From contig JAPWDM010000005.1 of assembly GCA_035578155.1 (NCBI GenBank), forward strand, positions 44,342,454 to 44,406,453: DNA of 64,000 bases, given 5' to 3'. Position 1 is the first letter of the stretch, and the number at the start of each line of letters is the position of its first letter. This DNA comes from Brachynemurus nebulosus (taxonomy: Eukaryota; Arthropoda; Insecta; Neuroptera; Myrmeleontidae). The notes beneath the pieces are model-generated. The model was not told where the DNA came from, made no database searches, and saw nothing but the letters and a program-made list of their open reading frames with translations. This document shows, in pieces, positions 1-11,071 of the stretch. A program made the translations under genes and the position numbers.

Positions 1-484
1 ATTGTATAAAAGAACGCCATATACGTTTCGTATACTTAAAGTATATTCTATAATTTGAACTTTCTCGACCGCTCTTTCTTTCTTTTTCGGGCGCCACCCA
101 ATTTTTTAACTGTCGTATCTCATTCGTAGAACATTTTTATAGACGTAAGTTTCTTACTTTTTAGGGGGGGGGGGGGAACGAAGAGAATAATAAATAACTT
201 GTTAAAAGATAAATATTAGAAAATGATTTTATATTCTTAGAGAGAGAAATCAGAAAAGTTACAGAACTTTTTTGGCGTAGTTGCACTTAGTGTATGAGCG
301 AAACTGACTATTAGATAATGTTCTGGAAAATTTGCTTCAAATTAATACGAAACCAGCGCTCACAATATTGTGTGGTGTTAGGTTTATGTTACAATTTTAA
401 TACCACAAAATTATATTTACTATAATAATTATATAGGATGAATTTTTTAGAAGTCTTGTCTTTTAATAAACAAGCAAGAATCCA
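1..484. other. AT-rich DNA, no gene seen
   Basis: I see no coding, RNA or repeat structure apart from a run of 13 G at 164-176. Short open frames here are what AT-rich noncoding DNA gives by chance. Confidence 0.6.
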
Positions 485-2580
485 GTCCCTCTTATGGACC
501 CGGCCCTGGTCTAACCTATAAAGGTGAATAGGCCGTTCAAAGAGTAATATTTCGTTAATTTAAAGTCTTCCTCTATCTCTTATAGTTTTCGAGATATCTT
601 AAGAAATACGATTTGAAACCCCAACTTTTGGGGCTGGTTTAACCCCGTAAACGTAAAAGATGGCCAATAAAAAAAATAATGGTAATAGAAGATCTCATTT
701 TACTCGAAAATAACATTTTCCTAGAAATTGTTTTTTGAAAATAAGCTCCACCTTCATTAATATCATATCCATGACATTAAATAATTTTATATATATTTTC
801 TGTTGATTTATCATTAATTACATATTGTCTGATTTTTAATTTAATAAAAATAGAATAATAAAATGGAGTTTATCAAACAATGCAACTTGTATGACAAAAT
901 ATGAATTCATCTGTATCATCTTGTCATCAAAACTTATAGATACATAATTACATACCATTACAATTCATATTTGTTCATGTGGTAATATTTATAGACCACA
1001 GCAAATGTAAAAAACAAGATTGATTAGATAATAGATATTAGAATTTCTACATAAAAATTTGATAATATAATTTGTTAATTTTTGATATTGTAATATTTAA
1101 TTTTGTAATAAGCGTAAATAGCCTTTTAGTGCTTAAACGCTTTTTTATAAATAAAAAAAAAAAAAAAAAATGGAATAATAGATTCGTTTGTGCTAACAAA
1201 CCTCTTTGCTTGGAATCCCAAATTTTGTTCAGCAAAATTTAAAAATGTAAAAACTAAAATGTGAGTATATCTTTTTTATAAGTATCTTTTTGTAATATTA
1301 AATGCCTACGTGCTGTGGACGTCACATGCCCAAATAAATCTTTTTAACCATTTCGCCCGCTAATTCTAAATTCGTAATATTTATTTAGAAAAATAAAATA
1401 TTTATATTTTTTCTTAAAATTAATATAAATGGTTAATCATTATCACTGAATCATGCGCTATTTTATTCACTATATTTTACTATTAATTGCAACATCAGTC
1501 AAATACCCAATTCTAGTTAATTTAAAGAATGGCTTTTAGTATTTCTCTAATGCTTAAGAAAGTGGCAATATTTATCTGAATTACATGCGGCTGACCAGGT
1601 AGTCGGAAAAAGACATTTCCTATGGGAGGTCTAATAGCTATTTCAATTTATGACGAAAATCATTCCACGCTACAGGAATTCTATTCAAAATTAAAGAATT
1701 GCTTTTAAACATTTCTGAAATGCTTAAGAAAGTGTCGATATTTATCTGAATTACTGAGTTACTCAAAAAAGGTTGAGAAACACTCGTTTACACAATAGTA
1801 TTTACTAAATGACTCATATGACCTACACAACTGCGTATCTTATAAATAAAAGAAAATTATATATAGTTCAATAAACACTGAAGGACTTTTTCCAGACATT
1901 TCTCAACAACTAATGGATTGTCTATAACACTTAAAATGAAAGATATAACCTTTGTTTTTGATTTAAACTCCTATTAAGAAATTATTACCGTGTAAAATCA
2001 TATTTGAAGAATATTTGAAAGAATATTTGAAGAATTTGAATCGTATAAAGCTTCAATTACGATCTACACAACTTTCTGTTGCTTTGATGAACACGCTAGC
2101 GAAAAAATTTTAACTTTCCTGTAAATAACGCTATGAAAATAATATTCTTTGATTGAAATTGATGACATTTCGGTAATTATGGGATAATTAATTTATTTAT
2201 TTATAGTGTTCACCATCCCGTCTTAAGTCTAAAATTATAGTTAGGTATCTGTATATTATTTAAGTATGAAAACTATTCATACAGTAAGCCCTTAGCACAA
2301 TATGCACAAGTACCGTATATTCTGTATCTTAAAACTAGTCTGCATATTGTTCCTAAATTTCTCAAAAGGAGATGCATCCAAAATGAGATTCGGAATTTTG
2401 ATGTTTTCGGCCATCTTCCACTTTTATGGGGTCAAACCAGCCTCTAAATTTGTTCTGTTTATTAAGACATCTAGAAAACTATAAGAAATCGAGGAAAAAT
2501 TTAAATTAACGAAATGCTACTCTTTGAAAGATCTATTCACCTGCTAGGTTAAACTAAGGTCGAGTCTATAACGGGGCTAG
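485..2580. mobile_element. Element with long (~200 bp) diverged inverted ends
   Basis: The stretch 485-700 is repeated in reverse complement at about 2385-2580. Matching landmarks are the GGTGAATAG and TTCAAAGAGTA words at 522-546 against 2520-2542, and GGCTGGTTT with GATGGCC at 632-665 against 2410-2445. Identity is visibly imperfect, so the copy is old. Between the ends lies about 1.7 kb with no open frame of note, including 1.5 units of the 167-bp satellite also found at 22.5 kb. I see no target duplication. Foldback-type or long-TIR DNA transposon is the best description; the superfamily is unknown. Confidence 0.55.
1510..1770 (+). repeat. 167-bp satellite, about 1.5 units
   Basis: The sequence around TTAAAGAATGGCTTTTAG, TGCTTAAGAAAGTGGCAATA and the following GACCAGGTAGTCGGAAAAAG is repeated about 170 bp later as TTAAAGAATTGCTTTTAAAC and TGCTTAAGAAAGTGTCGATA. 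The same unit forms the longer array at 22.54-23.04 kb. Confidence 0.65.
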
Positions 2581-3857
2581 AGGGGTGAACATGGGGGTAA
2601 ATTTTCTTGTACAGCTTGAGTGGTCCAATGTATTAAATTTTCACCCTTATAAACAGAAAGAATACCAAAAATTAGGGGACATGGGTTTTTGCGTTTTTTG
2701 CAGTTAGGATGTCTATAAGTGAATGTATCGACTTTGTCACTCAACTAAAAATATTAAATTTTGATGCATTGTCAGTGTGACGAGTTATAATAAATTAAAA
2801 TTTATAATTTCGCACTACTTAATTTTTTAATTCCATTAGATGGAAGAGACGGAGAGCAGCCGGGGTTATGACTGCGGGATCCGGACTTTAAAAGGAGGCC
2901 TGTAGTGTTGGTATAGAGGGGGCGGGGAAATGTAAAAAACACGCACTTTCACAGCCATTTGAGTAATATAACGTTAGGGAAAGTTTTTTTTTTTAAATTT
3001 GGTTTATCCCCGGAGCTTGCCATTTCTCTCCAAGGCCCTGAGATCAAGAGGGATTGTAAATATTTGTAAAATATAACTGTCAAGTAATTTTTTGTAATAA
3101 TATTATCTTGGTGGAAAACAGATATAAAGCCTCTTTTGTAGACAATTTTATAAGCTTTAATTTTGTACAGAACCACTTTTTCCGTCAAATTAACAAAAAA
3201 AGAAAAAAAAGAATTGGCGAGAAAGCAATATTTCACCCGTTCTCCCTTCCCAGAGAGAGGAATGTGGTACTCATTGGGGGGGGGGAGGCAGAATTTCATA
3301 ATTTGTTAATGACATCTAAACTAACAATTTTATGAAAAAAAAGTTTCCGTCGAGATTTTTTCCATCTAAAAATATTTGGCGCCTGGTTTATTCAAGTACT
3401 CATACTCTTTTGTTGGCATATTAATCCAATAGGTATACACAGATAGGCATATTGTACAAAATATCTACTGACAGATATTTCTAAACAATACATAATACAA
3501 GCTGATAAATTCTATCTGCTAAATCACACTAAATTCTCTATCATATTGTCAATTAGTTGTCCGGTGCCTACATGAAATCAGGTGACATTTTCGTATTAAG
3601 GTTAAAAGGTCATTGGTTGCTATTATTGGTTCTTTCACTGTCCCACATCCCTTGCAGTTACAATTTAAACAGAACAATTTTTAAACAAATGCAAATCAAT
3701 TCATGTTTGAAAACAAAAAAATGAAATCGAAAATCTGTTGTTTTGTTTTTTTATTTTGTTTCTTTATTTTTTATTTTTTATTTTTTTTATTAATAAGAGT
3801 CAAAAAAAGTAAGCAAATTGAAATTTTGGATATTATTTACTTCGGATTATTTATAGA
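2581..3857. other. No gene seen
   Basis: AT-rich with one GC-richer patch at about 2840-2930 and a G run near 3277-3287. Short frames on both strands at 2949-3335 overlap each other and contain homopolymer translations; they look spurious. Confidence 0.55.
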
Positions 3858-3977
3858 TACAAGGAGAGAAAAATCGTATAATTTTTGTAGATAAAATTTC
3901 AGAAAAATTACCATGCTCTCTTATAATGCGTGACCAAAATAAAAAATATGTGCTAGCATGGTAAAATTTAACGTGCT

Positions 3978-4086
3978 AACACAACTTGTATCACACTCTT
4001 ATGCATATATGTTATAGTTTAATTCTTGTTGTCGTACTCTTTCATTTGCGCATCTGACCCGCAACCTTATGTTGCTTGGGCGGTAC
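3978..4086 (-). mobile_element. One-ended copy of the 163-bp MITE seen complete at 20.65 kb
   Basis: On the minus strand this matches the 20651-20813 MITE from its GTACC end through AACATAAGGTTGC, CAGATGCGCAAATGAAAGAG and the TTAAAC-rich centre, then stops matching before the second TIR. The 37.8 kb element has the identical truncated arrangement, so the MITE piece was already part of the larger element before that element was copied. Confidence 0.7.
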
Positions 4087-4146
4087 TTGTAAAAACTTCG
4101 AAAATGCCCGATCTTTTCCGACTTTCGATTCTTTATGATGCATACA

Positions 4147-4402
4147 TACATCCTTCCTTCTCTATTATTATTTATTTTTTTTTTTTAATTAAAATTGGGG
4201 TACTGCTGCCGGTGGATGGCGCTGTCAGCAGCACCCGGCGGCATCGCCTACCAAGGGCATGCGCCGCCATAGACGATAAAGATAAAAACATACACAAAAC
4301 AGACAGGAACACATAAATGCAATAGACAACGGACAAACATACACAAATAAAAACCAACGATGGGCCCTGCCATCCCAGGGCTTAAGGAGGGCTTACAGGC
4401 TC

Positions 4403-4457
<55 letters not shown>
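4147..4457 (+). mobile_element. 5'-truncated LINE 3' end with (ATT)n tail
   Basis: This GC-richer block (4196-4400) ends in a perfect ATT trinucleotide run of about 55 bp (4403-4457). That is typical of the 3' end of CR1/RTE/I-like non-LTR retrotransposons that finish in a short simple repeat. The paralogous element at 37.8 kb reads straight through GATGCATAC into AAAATGATGGG, so it serves as the empty site. ATAC appears on both sides and may be a short target duplication. The clade is a guess; no reverse transcriptase is present. Confidence 0.65.
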
Positions 4458-5230
4458 CAAAAATGATTGCCAACAATATATTCTAATACTAAAGATAGTG
4501 AAGTAATAAAACCATGAATTAAACGGTGACATCCCCGTCCTCTAACACAGTGTAATGAATACTGCTTGCTGCTTGTAAAACAGTCTAATGGATCAAGGTG
4601 CTTGGTCCGACCCGTCCGACCAAGTTGGTCGTCCACACCTATGGTTGGCTATGTGACTTGCTATGAGTGAGGTACATTTCAACAGCGTTCATAACACACA
4701 CAACCTTCTTTCTCTTTTTTTCTTTCTACTATAATCAGATAGCATTTCAAATATTATAATACAGCATAGTAATTTTTGTAAGAAAAACAAATAAAAAATA
4801 TTTTTTGTCGGCAATGGAACTTTTTACTGTGCTGTTTTACAAATTTTACGGAAACAATATTCTATACTTTAAATTTTCTATGATTAATTATAATTTTTAA
4901 ATTTTTACCGTACAAAATTGAATATGTTCGCCTTTTACACGTCGATTGCAGTACTGAGCACAGTAATTTTTATATGAATTTTCTCTCCGTGTATATAAAT
5001 AGGAAAGTGTGTAGGTAATTTGCCGTATCAAAAACGACAACTTATTTCAATTTTTTTTTTTTTTTTGGTAGTTGCTTCATATTTAATACAGAGAAATAAT
5101 CTCACAACGACATGAAAACGAACATTTGCGATAATATTAGACACATTGGAACGAAATGTGATGAAATAATATGTCGATCAAGTTAGTGCCGCCATTTTCT
5201 TTTTTCCAAAGAGTAAGGTTGTGGTCTAAA

Positions 5231-5387
5231 TAAAAAAAATAGTATGTTATACACCAAGGGATTAAAGTGTGAGTTTTAATCCCGAGTGTGAAGTTTGTTG
5301 CCCCCTTTACAGGCCCGAGGGCAACAAGTCACACGAGGGATAAAAAAAAAACACTTTAGTCCTGTGGTGCATATACTATTTTTTGCA
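5231..5387. repeat. Long hairpin (~70 bp arms)
   Basis: The left arm 5233-5305 pairs with the right arm 5319-5386 imperfectly. Landmarks are AAATAGTATG against CATACTATTTT-type ends, GGGATTAAAGTGTG against CACTTTAGTCC, and GTTGCCCCC against GAGGGCAAC. The outer words ATAGTATRT and ATATACTAT are shared with the foldback elements at 11.86 and 62.43 kb, which suggests one broader family of hairpin elements. Confidence 0.75.
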
Positions 5388-6984
5388 ATTCCGGAAAATT
5401 TAAAATTATGAAAATTTTAAAAAAAATTCCTTAAATGTCATTCAAATTGTATGTAATAATAATCCATCAAGTATACTTCGGATAAATCAATCGAATTGTA
5501 CAATACATTATAACTGTTTTTCTTTGTCCACAAATTTGAATTTGTCTATTATTTTCAATTACCTAGCAACGCTATTTAATTTAAGTTAAATTTCCGTAAA
5601 TTGTGCTTGCTGATTGGTTTAAAAGCGGGAGAAAAATAATTTTTTGTACTTTGACACTTGAATTTGAAAAAATTAAAAAATGGAGTTAATCGATTTGTCT
5701 TGTGAACCACCAATGTAATAGCTTGAAGACGTTTTACACATCTCAAGCCATCCCAAAAAAAGACATTTCGATGGTAAAATTTTTATAATAAAAATCAATT
5801 TAAGTACTTCATATAATATATTAAATGATCACAGAAACTTTATTTGAGAAAAAAATAGTGAAAGCTGTTATTTCTCTTTGATGCCAGTGCATATTATAAT
5901 CTCTTAATTACGTATTCCTATCTTCTTATTCCATAAAATTTAATATTGTTCCCGGAGGGTATAAATAAAAAAAAGAAAATTATTAATAATATAAAAAAGG
6001 ATTTGCTGATAAATTAAATTTAATTAATTATGACCGTCTGTAAGTGAAATTAATTTTGTAAAATAAAAATAAAATAAAAAAATCTACGCTTTTGACAACT
6101 AAAAGTATGTGCCTTTCGCCTGTACATTCAGGAAACGAGGGTCATACGTATATTCTCATATCCCGTAATAAGGATTTCGTTATACATATGTTTTTCAATT
6201 AAAAATTTGACCGGGTGGTTATATGAAACACACAACATAGAAGCAAATCAACTCGACTAGTTTGATAATGTTTTCTAAATAGTGTTGCAGAGGTAATCGA
6301 AAATTTTCAGTACTGTTTTCCGTAATTCCTATGTGGTATTTTGTTAGGAATCGCTCGGTTTGATTTAAATGGGAAATAATACGGATAGCAAAAAGGATTT
6401 TATATATTATTATAAACTTTACAATATATAGACCTAATATAATGTTCATACATCAGTTTTTCGAGTAGTAAAAATAAAAAATGAAATATACATTTTTATG
6501 AAAAATTAATTTTCCGTTATTCGTCTCGTTTCGGCACGGTTCCTGGTACACAGTGAACACGTCGTACACCATATGTGAACATCGGATATTACATATGTAT
6601 GTGTGTATGAACGCCCTGACGCTTTTGTCAGCGTTATGATAAATACGCTTCATAAAAATGTGTTTTATTTTACATTTTTATAAAATGAATCTTTCTTTTT
6701 AACTTTTGATTCTCTGAAACTAAGAAGACAGGATTGTTTAATCAAATTTTTTAGCTTATGTTTGAAACATTTTGTACGTAGGTATGCCTGTGTTATTTAC
6801 AGAGGTGGATCCAGAAGTTTATCATGTAGGGGGCGATGGCAAAACTATGACTATAAAAGAAACAACAAAACATTACAAAAGGGATACGTCAATAGTGGAA
6901 ACTTTTTCTAACTCAAATATTTCGAAATTCTGCACAAAGTTATTTATAGTGCTCCACTTCGTTCGTTAAAGATTCAAAATTTGA
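5388..6984. other. No gene seen
   Basis: AT-rich noncoding DNA. The frames at 6219-6653 (minus) are low-complexity and lack any motif I recognise. Confidence 0.5.
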
Positions 6985-6988
6985 ATTA

Positions 6989-7030
6989 CGCGAAAATTAC
7001 CATTTTCATATTTCAATGGTAATTTTCGCG
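6989..7030. repeat. Perfect 16-bp inverted repeat, 10-nt loop
   Basis: CGCGAAAATTACCATT at 6989-7004 is mirrored exactly at 7015-7030. It could form a hairpin or be a relic of a tiny palindromic insertion. It is not followed by a T run, so a terminator reading is not supported. Confidence 0.85.
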
Positions 7031-7122
7031 TGAAAATGCTGTCCGATTAAGAGAGGTTTCATTATTATATAAAGTAAAAGTTTTGTTTGACCAGACATTT
7101 AAGTTTTACCTTTGAAGGTTAA

Positions 7123-7382
7123 GAGGAGGTTTACTTGAGCGTCGTTAAAAAAAATCGATTTTTTTTTTGCAGAAATTGGTAGCTATATATGTGTAGAATA
7201 TATTACCAAAATGATTTTGCTGAAAGTAAATTAAGGGAAGGTTTACTTGAGATTTGATCAAAAAATCGATTTTTTTTCCAGAAATTGATATAGCAAATTA
7301 TGTGTAGAATATGTTCCCAAAGTGATTTTACCGAAAATAATTTTAAAAAAATATTTTTGCACATTAACCGAATCCAGCTTTC

Positions 7383-7436
<54 letters not shown>

Positions 7437-7943
7437 GTAGTTCTCACAATAATGAGTATTAAATATAAAATTTTGAAAATACGTTTCTTTATATACATTT
7501 TATAATATCTCGGAACCACATTTTTGAAACTGGCGGACACGATAACTCAAAAACTATTCGATGGATCCTTTTTTTATTTTTTACTTTAAAGGTAGATAAT
7601 TTAATTCTCCGGCACCTATAACTAAGTTCGATACACTTTCAATATTTTTAATTTTTTTTTTATTTTACTTTTATATTTTATAAATCTTTTTTGTTTTTGG
7701 ATTTTAGTGCTTTATTACCGGCACTATGATGTCAACCAACAAGGCATCGGATTTTCGAATCGTCACACTGCACTATCTATAAAATGGACACTTTTTTATA
7801 TTTTTCCTTGAAAATTTTTTTTTGTGTAGTTTAATACTTAATAAATATGTGTACAAAATTTGAAATTGATATTTACATCCGTTCTTGAGAAAAAAATTAC
7901 ATCAAAATACATAATTTTTGGTCCATCTCAAGTAAACCTCCCC
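7123..7943 (+). mobile_element. TTAA-flanked non-autonomous DNA transposon
   Basis: The element starts GAGGAGGTTTACTTGAG and ends with the inverse of GGGGAGGTTTACTTGAG, one mismatch in 17. It is bounded by TTAA at 7119-7122 and 7944-7947. The first ~112 bp (7119-7230) is repeated in tandem from 7231, so the TIR word occurs a third time internally. A 50-nt A run lies at 7386-7435. TTAA target use is known for piggyBac and Kolobok; the GRGGAGG start fits piggyBac poorly and Kolobok better, but this is inference. No transposase frame remains. Confidence 0.8.
7386..7435 (+). repeat. A50 homopolymer
   Basis: An uninterrupted run of 50 A inside the TTAA-flanked element. The exact length may be affected by assembly. 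Confidence 0.95.
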
Positions 7944-7947
7944 TTAA

Positions 7948-8415
7948 CCAATAATTTATCGGAATTATTCTATACTTTAACTATAAGTAATGAAAATATA
8001 AGAGTTAATATTACACAAAAGGTATATCTTTTATGTTTTCAAGGATTAATTAGAACATTAATTATGTTAATTATAGTCAAAATGAGAATAATACATTAAT
8101 TGTATTATATTTTATAAATAACAAATTAATATAAATTCAATATTTTATATTTTGGGAAGCCAAGCAATTAATTTTAGGTTATCTTTTTGATTCCAGGAAA
8201 CTTTGCACATGTACAGCTTTCCTATAACTCTAACAATGAAGAAAATTAAACTTCAAGCGCGTATACAAGGGGGAGGGGGGTCAAGGGGGTCATGACTCCC
8301 TACCCGAAAATTCAAAATATACACTAGATATTATTTAATTTTAAACACCATATCGGTAAATTTACCAGGTGACGTTCTTTTTTGATTTTCTTTTTGGTTG
8401 TCAACGGAATAGAAG
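7948..8415. other. No gene seen
   Basis: AT-rich DNA with a short G-rich patch near 8268-8290. No structure identified. Confidence 0.5.
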
Positions 8416-8604
8416 AATAAAAAGACAATTTTTTTACTTTGCTAATACCACTTTATTTAAAGTCTTAATTGTCTGTGACATGTTTCGATCCGTATGGCCA
8501 TTGACGAACAGTTCGTTAATGGCCATACGGGCCGAAACATGTCACAGACAGTTAAGACTTTGAATAAAGTTGTATTAGTAAAGTAAAAAAATTGTCTTTT
8601 TATT
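8416..8604. mobile_element. Foldback element, 94-bp arms with almost no loop
   Basis: The left arm 8416-8509 and right arm 8511-8604 are near-perfect reverse complements separated by a single A. Inner words are CCGTATGGCCATTGACGAAC and its mirror. About ten positions differ, so the two arms have begun to drift. The outer ends read ATAAAAAGACAATTTTTTTA and its inverse. Snap-back MITE is the likely class; no target duplication is obvious. Confidence 0.85.
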
Positions 8605-8884
8605 TTAAAATGGAATACCATAAAGTAACGCTCAAATCTATCAGATATAGAAGAAGTTTAATTTATAATTTTTTTTGTTAATTTTGTCTCAGAAATTTTT
8701 TTAGTACTATTATTTTCCGCGTGACCCCCCCACCCCTCTTGCAAGAAGCTCCGCTGTATACGCCCCCGTTAAACTTTCAATAAAAAATATCACTTTACGA
8801 ATAAATTTATATAATAATATGATTTAACGTCTATTTTTAAGTCAATTAGCCTACGAGTATATCAGAAGTCACTCACATCATTAT

Positions 8885-9180
8885 TTGTATGTTTTTATTT
8901 ATTTCACAATTTTTACATTACATACTTAAGTATCTAATTATACTTATATTTTTTACGATCTGAATGGAGAACAAGGACAGGGGGAGCTCGGATTTGGTAG
9001 GAATGCATCTGCTTCTTCTTAAAGGAATTATGTCGATATTCACCTGGAATTGTAAAAAAAACTGCAAAAATCCTTCACCTGCCATAGCCGGTCGCAGGAA
9101 TCGAACCCACGTTATACCAGTCCGCAAGAACGGGTGCCTAAGCACATTCAGCTGCTCGGCTGGCTTAAATATGAAAAACT
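8885..9180 (-). mobile_element. tRNA-derived SINE
   Basis: On the minus strand the head (9166 down to about 9085) has an A-box-like GCCAGCCGAGCAGC and a B box GGGTTCGATTCC (9096-9107), spaced as in tRNA-Ser/Leu-like genes with a long variable arm. A unique body follows, ending near 8885 in an A-rich AAATAAATAAAAAC tail. It is not a working tRNA gene: the acceptor stem is not closed and the anticodon arm is unclear. It is probably transcribable by Pol III only if the boxes remain active. Confidence 0.75.
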
Positions 9181-11071
9181 AAAATAAATAAATTTACATA
9201 AAAACTTGCTTTGGTCTGCCGCTTCGCTCGCTTTTGATTCGATTTACTTACCTACAGTACTTAAGATCAAAATAGATAATAAAATAAAAAACAGATGTTC
9301 GTATACCAAGGAGAGACACTGATTTATTTTTACCCTCAGATGAACGTTACTAAAAAGTGGAACGCAAAATCTCCATTTTTTTCAACAAATTTTGTATAAA
9401 ATTTACATATTTTGACATAAGATAAATAATAATCATAAAAATAGAAAAATAATTTCAATGTGTGTGGTAAGAATGGGATTCTAGAAAGTTGTGCAATTTC
9501 AGGTTTTTAACCTCACAATCAAAAACAAAGTATTTCAACCTAATTTGCAACATTTATCCCGTCCAACTAATTAAGATGTTTTGTTAAGATAAACATAAAA
9601 CAAAATTGAAAAGAAAATCTGTAGTGTAGATGATGTTGTTTTTCTTTTACGAAAAGCATCAACATATTTGTTACCTAAATATGTATATATGTATGTATAC
9701 AGTGATACAATACAATCATATAGGTCGTATACCTACTATGTGTTCCATTTCCGGTGGAGAGCTTCAATGGAGTTGGCGAGATCGGTGTATATAATGCAAA
9801 ATATGGCCAAACATGGAGGTTTTACTAGCGCCATACATGCATGCTCGTAGCAATTGTTTTCTGTTGGTATCCGATTTTTCGTTTAATACAAGTATCATCA
9901 ATTTTTCCGCTAATGTTATCTTTTACAATAATATATTATAGGTATACACAATACATATGTGAATTCGAGTATCTGCACTCACAAGTTACAAGTATACCGA
10001 AAAAGTTTTTGCAAGAAAATTACAAGTTTTATCTTTCTTCGCTTGTTCATGTTTAAGTTTTATATTGTATATAGTTTTATTTTTCATCATATAATATCTA
10101 TTGTTCGTATTATAAAACGGGTGGTGTAAATCGACTAGAATACGAAATTGGTAATTTTAAAATTTCGAAATTTATTTGAAAAATTTTCGAAAAGATTTTC
10201 TTACGTTGAGTTTATTGTGTATTTTTTTGTTGACATATAAACTCAAAGAAACATATTAGGTATATCAACTTAATCCTTTATAAAGTGGTATTTTACGGTA
10301 AAAGAAACAATTTTATTTCTTCTATATATAACTAGCGAAGAAATTTTCCTGAAGTTTCCTTTATATTAAATGTAACCGTTTGGTATATTGGTGTATAACT
10401 AGCTGACAGTTATCATTGTTGACTGTTTATAGCATAGAACACTAGAAGCCAACTAACATAAAAAAAGTGTAATTCGCTCGGAGTCATTTGACACCAGTCA
10501 CAGCTTAAGGCATGTAGTCACTTATTGACCGTCGTCGAGTTCGCACTGCATTGTATTAACAATATACCCATTGTTACTTGAACACGTTGAACAGCTCTCT
10601 CTGGTAATACGTGTGGTGAGGTAGTATGCGTGAATACACATACTACTACAAAAAACCAAACTAATACACTGCACACAGTGTGTATGTACACAAACAGAGT
10701 ACGTCACAAACTCATTACAAGTGGAACAGACACAAAACCAATCTAGTTTGTCCCCTTGGTTTATAGTAAATTTATTTTGTATAAGTAGTTTCATTTTTGA
10801 CAGTTAGTTGATTATAATTCCGACTTGGATAAAATTTAACAAAATAACATTTTTAAACACTACTGCCAGCAGTCTTATAAAGGAAATTGAACAACAATAA
10901 CACCAGAGAACACAGGGAAAAAATCACAATAATCATATATTTTTGTTGCACTATTCCCTTCCTCCATGAATTCCAGCATTAAAATCTCCGAGCAGGTCTA
11001 AATACCCATATATAATTTAAAATAAATTTTTCGTTATATGTTAGTTAATATAATAACTCACTGGATTGCAG
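9181..11071. other. No gene seen
   Basis: AT-rich DNA without a recognised repeat. The minus-strand frame 10522-10794 is cysteine-rich only because of TGT/ACA repeats and has no domain pattern. Confidence 0.5.

Larger units (their letters stand above)
3858..4993 (+). mobile_element. TIR element, copy 1 of the TACACGGAGAG family
   Basis: The ends are inverted: TACAAGGAGAGAAAAATCG at 3858 and the reverse complement of TACACGGAGAGAAAATTCA at 4993. The element is collinear with a second copy at 37797-38666. Shared blocks include the first ~60 bp, the segment at 3961-4086, the words around 4475-4560, and the last ~300 bp (4700-4993). It differs from copy 2 by a LINE insertion at 4147-4457. No transposase coding remains, so it is a non-autonomous DNA transposon of unassigned superfamily. 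Confidence 0.75.

Noticed and set aside
4248..4636. Two overlapping minus-strand frames with long Asn or Ile runs
   Set aside because: The runs are translations of the (ATT)n tail of the LINE fragment.
6989..7030. Rho-independent terminator
   Set aside because: Eukaryotic context, no T run after the stem and no upstream gene.
9085..9166. Genuine tRNA-Ser or tRNA-Leu gene
   Set aside because: A and B boxes are present but the acceptor stem does not close and a SINE body with A-rich tail follows.
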